10,404 nt of DNA, from contig QOAS01000140.1 in the NCBI GenBank assembly GCA_003972855.1, forward strand, positions 1 to 10,404, read 5' to 3'. Positions 7,388 to 10,404 of this stretch are shown here, in pieces. The notes beneath the pieces are model-generated. The model was not told the origin of the DNA and ran no database searches. It saw only the letters and a list, made by a program, of their open reading frames with translations. The first letter of the stretch is position 1; every line of letters starts with the position of its first letter. The DNA is from Gammaproteobacteria bacterium. GTDB taxonomy: Bacteria; Aquificota; Aquificia; Aquificales; QOAS01. Position numbers and translations under genes: made by a program.

Positions 7388-8818
7388 ATGAACTGCATTA
7401 TTTTCAGCGGAATACTAACTTTGGCTTTCGGCGGTCTTTTAGTTCCCATCGTTGGGAACCTTTTTAAACTTCCCCGCGAATGGGTCTTAAACCTCTTTAT
7501 GCTCGTTTTCCTAATTGCGGGTGGATTATTCCTCTACGGATTTGGTCACGGGCATATTATTTACCCCAACCTGTTTACAACCGATACGGTAAGCCTTTTG
7601 ATGACCCTTTTCGTGTGGTTCACCGGTGCGGTTGTTTTAATAACGATTTTCAATACCCTTAAGGGTGTAAATAACCTATCGGAAATCTTGGGTGTGTATG
7701 CAATTTCCCTTTCGGGAGCAATCTTAACCCTGTATGCCAATAACTTCGTATCCTTCTTGGTTGCAATGGAACTGATGACCATACCCTCCTACTATTTGAT
7801 AATGGCGAGGCTTAACACCATAACCACCGAAGCGGCTACCAAATACTTCTTCAGCGGTGCCTTATCTACGGGATTCTTCCTGTTTGGTATATTGGTCGTT
7901 TACGCCATAACGGGAGACTTGCAATTTTCCACGATAAACAAAGCCTTCCATGCGGATGATACCTTCGGAATTCTATTTTTCGTATTCGGACTGATAGCCA
8001 TTTTGTCCGCCATAGGTTTCAAAATGTCTTTCGCACCATACCACTTTTACGCACCCGACGTTTACACCGGAGCCCCCGCATCGGTTGCCTCATATTTGGC
8101 GGGTATCACCAAAAGTGCGGTTGCAATTCCCGTAATAAGGCTATTCTTTGACGCTTTAAGCTTCCAAAAAGAGGATTGGACTATCCTTTTGGCACTCCTT
8201 GCGGTTGTTACGATGACCGTGGGTAATCTACTGGCGTTGGCACAGCAAAGCGTTGCAAGAATTTTGGCATATTCTTCCATAGCCCATGCGGGTTACATAC
8301 TGGTAGGATTCGCATCAGCTACTTCCGTTTTGGCTATAACGGGTATCGTTTACCAAGCGGTTGCCTACATTCTTATGAAGGCGGGGGCATTCCTAATAGT
8401 TACATTGTTGATTTACTACTACGGTATAAAAACCCGTGAGCAACTAAGGGGTTTCGGAAAGGTCAATCCCTTTATGGCATTTGTATTTACCGTCTTGCTA
8501 CTTTCCCTTGCGGGAGTGCCTCCAACCGCGGGATTTATAGCCAAAGTCTACCTCTTTCAGTCCGCGGTTGATGCGGGAATGGGTTGGCTTGCCTTTATAG
8601 GACTCCTCAACTCCGCCTTTGCGGTAGCCTACTACCTATGGATTATTAAAGAAATGTATTTAGAAGAACCCCAAGGGGTGGAAAAACCCAAAGATACCTC
8701 CTTCCTCGTTCCCACAATGGCTATAGGGATGCTGGCGGTTTTAACCATAGTTTTCGGTATCTGGGTAACCCCCGTTGTAAAGGCATCCCTCGCCTTTACC
8801 CACCTCTTTCCTTTCTAA
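7388..8818 (+). CDS. nuoN: NADH-quinone oxidoreductase subunit N (NuoN), proton pump
   Basis: This gene encodes the antiporter-like pump subunit closest to NuoK. It encodes 476 residues with about 14 membrane helices. Conserved residues are Glu128 in AMELMTIPSYY, Lys212 in GFKMSFAPYHFYAPD, Lys242 in AGITKSAVA, Lys331 in AYILMKAGAF and Lys386 in PPTAGFIAKVYLF. GGGAGG at 7374-7379, inside the end of nuoM, is the ribosome site. This is the last gene of the operon. Its final 23 bases overlap the end of the convergent glycosylase gene, so no terminator fits between the two stops. Confidence 0.95.
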   Translation: MNCIIFSGILTLAFGGLLVPIVGNLFKLPREWVLNLFMLVFLIAGGLFLYGFGHGHIIYPNLFTTDTVSLLMTLFVWFTGAVVLITIFNTLKGVNNLSEILGVYAISLSGAILTLYANNFVSFLVAMELMTIPSYYLIMARLNTITTEAATKYFFSGALSTGFFLFGILVVYAITGDLQFSTINKAFHADDTFGILFFVFGLIAILSAIGFKMSFAPYHFYAPDVYTGAPASVASYLAGITKSAVAIPVIRLFFDALSFQKEDWTILLALLAVVTMTVGNLLALAQQSVARILAYSSIAHAGYILVGFASATSVLAITGIVYQAVAYILMKAGAFLIVTLLIYYYGIKTREQLRGFGKVNPFMAFVFTVLLLSLAGVPPTAGFIAKVYLFQSAVDAGMGWLAFIGLLNSAFAVAYYLWIIKEMYLEEPQGVEKPKDTSFLVPTMAIGMLAVLTIVFGIWVTPVVKASLAFTHLFPF

Positions 8819-9482
8819 GGTTTCCCTCTTTACAACTCCCTTTGAGGGGACAAATTTCACATTTAGGTTTCCCTTTGGTGCAGTAACGCTTAGCCAATTC
8901 ATCTATTAGAGCGTGAAACTCCTTGTATACGGGGACATTGGGTCTTAAAGAGTTTTCAAAGAACCTTTTTGCACCTTCGTAGTCCGCGGAAAAACCGAAA
9001 AACCTTTGAAGCCACCTTAGGGTATATCGGTCTATAACAAACGAAGGTTGGTTGTAGGCGTAAAGTAAAATAACGTCGGCGGTTTCCCTTCCTATACCCC
9101 TTACCTTTAAGAGTTCCTCCCTTTTCGGAATTCTACCTTTTAGGGAAAAGATAAAATCGGCAACCTCCTTTAGGTAAAGGGTTTTCTGGCGATAAAACCC
9201 CGCCGGTTTCACCAGTTCCTGCAAAACCTCGTAGGGAGCTTCCTTTACGAATTTCAGCGAGAGTTTTCCCTTCCTTTTAAACTCCTTTAGGGACTTTTCC
9301 ACATTTTTCCAAGAGGTGTTTTGGGTGAGGATTGCACCTATAACCACTTCGTCAAAGGGATTTGTCCCTTTCCGTTTGTGGTATTCCCAATCTACGGGCC
9401 ACCAATTTTGGTAACCGAAGTGTTTTAAAAGAGAAAGGTAAACTAACCGCAGTATTCCGCTTTGGAAGTTGCGGTCTCCCAT
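8796..9482 (-). CDS. HhH-GPD DNA glycosylase with [4Fe-4S] loop (endonuclease III / MagIII-like)
   Basis: This is a base-excision repair enzyme of the endonuclease III superfamily, 228 residues long. It has AILTQNTSWKNVE at 50-62, the helix-hairpin-helix LLKVRGIGRETAD at 124-136, the catalytic Asp151 in VIDRYTLR, and an iron-sulfur loop with Cys201, Cys208, Cys211 and Cys217 (spacing C-x6-C-x2-C-x5-C). The lysine that makes endonuclease III a bifunctional lyase (GVGRKTA) is replaced by Glu133. With WWPV near the N-terminus and PAGFYRQK at 93-100, this resembles the MagIII 3-methyladenine glycosylase group, so a monofunctional alkyl-base glycosylase is the best guess. It may be annotated nth in databases. 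The ATG at 9482 lies 40 bp inside queD with TAAGG 7 bases upstream (9490-9494), suggesting coupled translation. Confidence 0.88.
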   Translation of the reverse strand: MGDRNFQSGILRLVYLSLLKHFGYQNWWPVDWEYHKRKGTNPFDEVVIGAILTQNTSWKNVEKSLKEFKRKGKLSLKFVKEAPYEVLQELVKPAGFYRQKTLYLKEVADFIFSLKGRIPKREELLKVRGIGRETADVILLYAYNQPSFVIDRYTLRWLQRFFGFSADYEGAKRFFENSLRPNVPVYKEFHALIDELAKRYCTKGKPKCEICPLKGSCKEGNLRKERGG

Positions 9483-9937
9483 ACGGTAACCTTAACGATA
9501 TCCACCTCTTTAATTCCCGCCAAGCGGAACTTTTCCTTTAGGTATTTGTATATAAACTCCGCCAACCGCTCCGCGGTTGGAACGAAATCTACCACAAAAA
9601 GCTTTAATCCGAATTCCTTTGCCATTTTCTCTATATGGGGAAATAGGGGGTCGTTCTTATCAATAATGAAAGAGTGGTCTAATTTGTAGTCTATCAGTTC
9701 CTTAATCGCACTCTTTAGGTGGTAAAAGTCCATAACCATATCCGCATCCAAGGTGTCCGAACCAATGGTGATTTCAACTATATAGCTATGCCCGTGTAGG
9801 TGTCTGCACTTATTTTCGGGAGGGCAAACCCCACCGCTTAGCTCCGCCCCTCTACCTTTGCTTAAATCTTGGTTCCAAACCCTATGCCCCGCCTCAAAGC
9901 GGTATATTTTGGTGATTTCATACCTATACCTTTTCAT
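9443..9937 (-). CDS. queD: 6-carboxy-5,6,7,8-tetrahydropterin synthase (QueD / PTPS family)
   Basis: This gene encodes the enzyme that converts dihydroneopterin triphosphate to 6-carboxytetrahydropterin, the second step toward queuosine and other 7-deazaguanines, or a related 6-pyruvoyltetrahydropterin synthase. It encodes 164 residues. The zinc ligands are His18 (FEAGHR), His48 and His50 (KCRHLHGHSY). Cys44 is the catalytic Cys by alignment with E. coli QueD Cys27. LDH at 86-88 supplies the Asp-His pair, and Glu154 in VWETATSKAEY binds the pterin. An insert with an extra Cys38 (about residues 25-42) makes it longer than E. coli QueD. The ribosome site GGGGAG (9953-9958) is a rather long 15 bases from the ATG, but an in-frame stop just upstream rules out an earlier start. 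No queC, queE or folE is beside it. Confidence 0.92.
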   Translation of the reverse strand: MKRYRYEITKIYRFEAGHRVWNQDLSKGRGAELSGGVCPPENKCRHLHGHSYIVEITIGSDTLDADMVMDFYHLKSAIKELIDYKLDHSFIIDKNDPLFPHIEKMAKEFGLKLFVVDFVPTAERLAEFIYKYLKEKFRLAGIKEVDIVKVTVWETATSKAEYCG

Positions 9938-10032
9938 GGTTAAAAATTAATTCTCCCCTTAGCCCGTAAAATAACTCTAAGTTTCTATATTTAGGACTTG
10001 TAAGCTAAATTAAAGATTTGTAGCGGTAGTAA
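9938..10032. other. AT-rich spacer upstream of queD, up to the structured RNA
   Basis: This 95-base stretch separates the queD start (minus strand) from the structured RNA (plus strand). It must contain the promoter for queD and possibly one for the RNA, but no convincing -35/-10 pair is visible on either strand; TATATT at 9986-9991 lacks a partner. If the RNA is an omega RNA, the last 16-20 bases (about 10013-10032) would serve as its guide. Confidence 0.5.
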
Positions 10033-10152
10033 GCTCTCCCCAATTGCGGGGGTGGAAAGTAGGGGAGAGCCGTAAAGGGGTGGCGTATGCCATACTGCTA
10101 CGCCCTCTATAGGGAGTAGCGAAACTCTAATTGCCACCCCAACCACCCCCGC
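10033..10152 (+). ncRNA. Pseudoknotted structured RNA, probably a HEARO/omega RNA of an IscB/IsrB system
   Basis: Three long perfect pairings are visible. Stem 1 pairs GCTCTCCCC (10033-10041) with GGGGAGAGC (10062-10070), 9 bp. Stem 2 pairs GGGGTGGC (10077-10084) with GCCACCCC (10133-10140), 8 bp. Its arms enclose a hairpin in which GCTAC (10097-10101) pairs with GTAGC (10116-10120) and CCCT (10103-10106) with AGGG (10111-10114), plus a small GTAT/ATAC hairpin (10085-10095). The loop of stem 1, GCGGGGGTGG (10046-10055), pairs over 10 bp with CCACCCCCGC (10143-10152), a pseudoknot that closes the fold. From memory, IscB omega RNA has the same plan: a 5' GCUCU/AGAGC hairpin whose loop pairs with a segment after the next domain, then an ORF. 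Pairing is seen directly; the family is inferred. A riboswitch or leader for the next gene is the main alternative. Confidence 0.65.
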
Positions 10153-10193
10153 TTTTTAAAAATTCCCTAAAGGAAAAAATTCGGAGAAAAATT

Positions 10194-10200
10194 AGGGGGA
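10194..10200 (+). promoter_or_regulatory. Ribosome binding site of the truncated last gene
   Basis: AGGGGGA lies 7 bases before the ATG at 10208. It matches the G-rich ribosome sites used through the nuo operon and supports a real gene start here. Confidence 0.7.
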
Positions 10201-10207
10201 ATAAACT

Positions 10208-10404
10208 ATGAAGAGAAGAAAGCAATTTAATAATTTATCCCCTCAACCTTCCAAATGCTATAAACCTAATCAACAAGCTAAACGCACCTATTGGGGAGTA
10301 GATGTAGCCAACGGGTTTATAATCCTTAACAACGGTAATCCTTGCGTTTTTTACCTCTTTGTAGATGCCCCTACAAAAAAACCCGCTCTGCCTTCTAACA
10401 AACT
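10208..10404 (+). CDS. N-terminal fragment of a possible IscB/IsrB-like (OMEGA) protein
   Basis: An open frame of 65 full codons starts with ATG after a strong ribosome site and runs off the window without a stop. The start is very basic and Asn/Gln-rich (MKRRKQFNNLSPQPSK), as in an RNA-binding tail. The last visible residues read VDAPTKKPALPSNK (52-65). This loosely resembles the PLMP motif that opens IscB and IsrB proteins (VxDxxGKPLMPT), with PALP in place of PLMP. The RuvC and HNH domains that would prove this lie outside the window. The main support is position: the structured RNA ends 55 bases upstream, as omega RNA does before iscB or isrB. If not IscB/IsrB, it is an unknown basic protein. 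Confidence 0.5.
   Translation, partial: MKRRKQFNNLSPQPSKCYKPNQQAKRTYWGVDVANGFIILNNGNPCVFYLFVDAPTKKPALPSNK

Noticed and set aside
9462..9689. Plus-strand open frame of 75 codons opposite queD
   Set aside because: It is a shadow of queD with no ribosome site and no recognisable protein.
10046..10083. Possible G-quadruplex from G runs in the structured RNA
   Set aside because: Each long G run has an exact C-rich partner nearby, so ordinary stems and the pseudoknot explain them better.
10143..10157. Rho-independent terminator (C-rich arm, then TTTTT)
   Set aside because: Only five T follow the stem, its partner arm lies about 90 bases upstream in a hairpin loop, and a gene with a good ribosome site begins just after. 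An attenuator remains possible but is not preferred.
9938..10207. CRISPR array or tRNA gene in the upstream region
   Set aside because: No regularly spaced direct repeats and no tRNA cloverleaf or T-loop signature are visible; the repeats present are inverted and form stems.

Overview
The window is most likely from a chromosome of a thermophilic, chemolithotrophic bacterium of the Aquificota/Aquificales kind. I infer this from the protein style (Lys/Glu-rich and compact), the strong G-rich Shine-Dalgarno sites, and a complex I gene set with several unusual residues. No marker gene proves the lineage.

Positions 1-8818 hold one dense plus-strand operon for respiratory complex I (NDH-1): the tail of nuoB, then nuoC, nuoD, nuoH, nuoI, nuoJ, nuoK, nuoL, nuoM and nuoN. 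Most junctions are 1-15 nt apart or overlap, and nearly every gene has a clear Shine-Dalgarno site. The exception is the 82-nt pyrimidine-rich gap between nuoB and nuoC, which contains an extended -10 promoter motif. The NADH-input genes nuoE, nuoF and nuoG, which often lie between nuoD and nuoH, are absent here, so the visible locus encodes only the quinone-module and membrane-arm subunits. The membrane-arm subunits keep the expected pump glutamates and lysines. NuoD and NuoH, however, lack several residues that bind quinone or line the E-channel in canonical complex I.

Positions 8796-9937 hold a convergent minus-strand pair. queD (6-carboxytetrahydropterin synthase, queuosine/7-deazaguanine pathway) comes first. 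It overlaps by 40 bp a HhH-GPD DNA glycosylase that has an iron-sulfur loop but lacks the endonuclease III catalytic lysine. The end of this glycosylase gene overlaps the end of nuoN by 23 bp.

Positions 9938-10404 contain the most interesting part. A strongly structured, pseudoknotted RNA (about 10033-10152) lies just upstream of a gene with a good ribosome-binding site that runs off the window. The fold resembles the HEARO/omega RNA of IscB/IsrB OMEGA systems: the loop of the first hairpin pairs with a segment just after the second helical domain, followed closely by an ORF. The truncated ORF shows a PLMP-like motif. I therefore propose the left end of an IscB/IsrB-type RNA-guided nuclease element. 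The RNA architecture is seen directly; the family assignment is inference.
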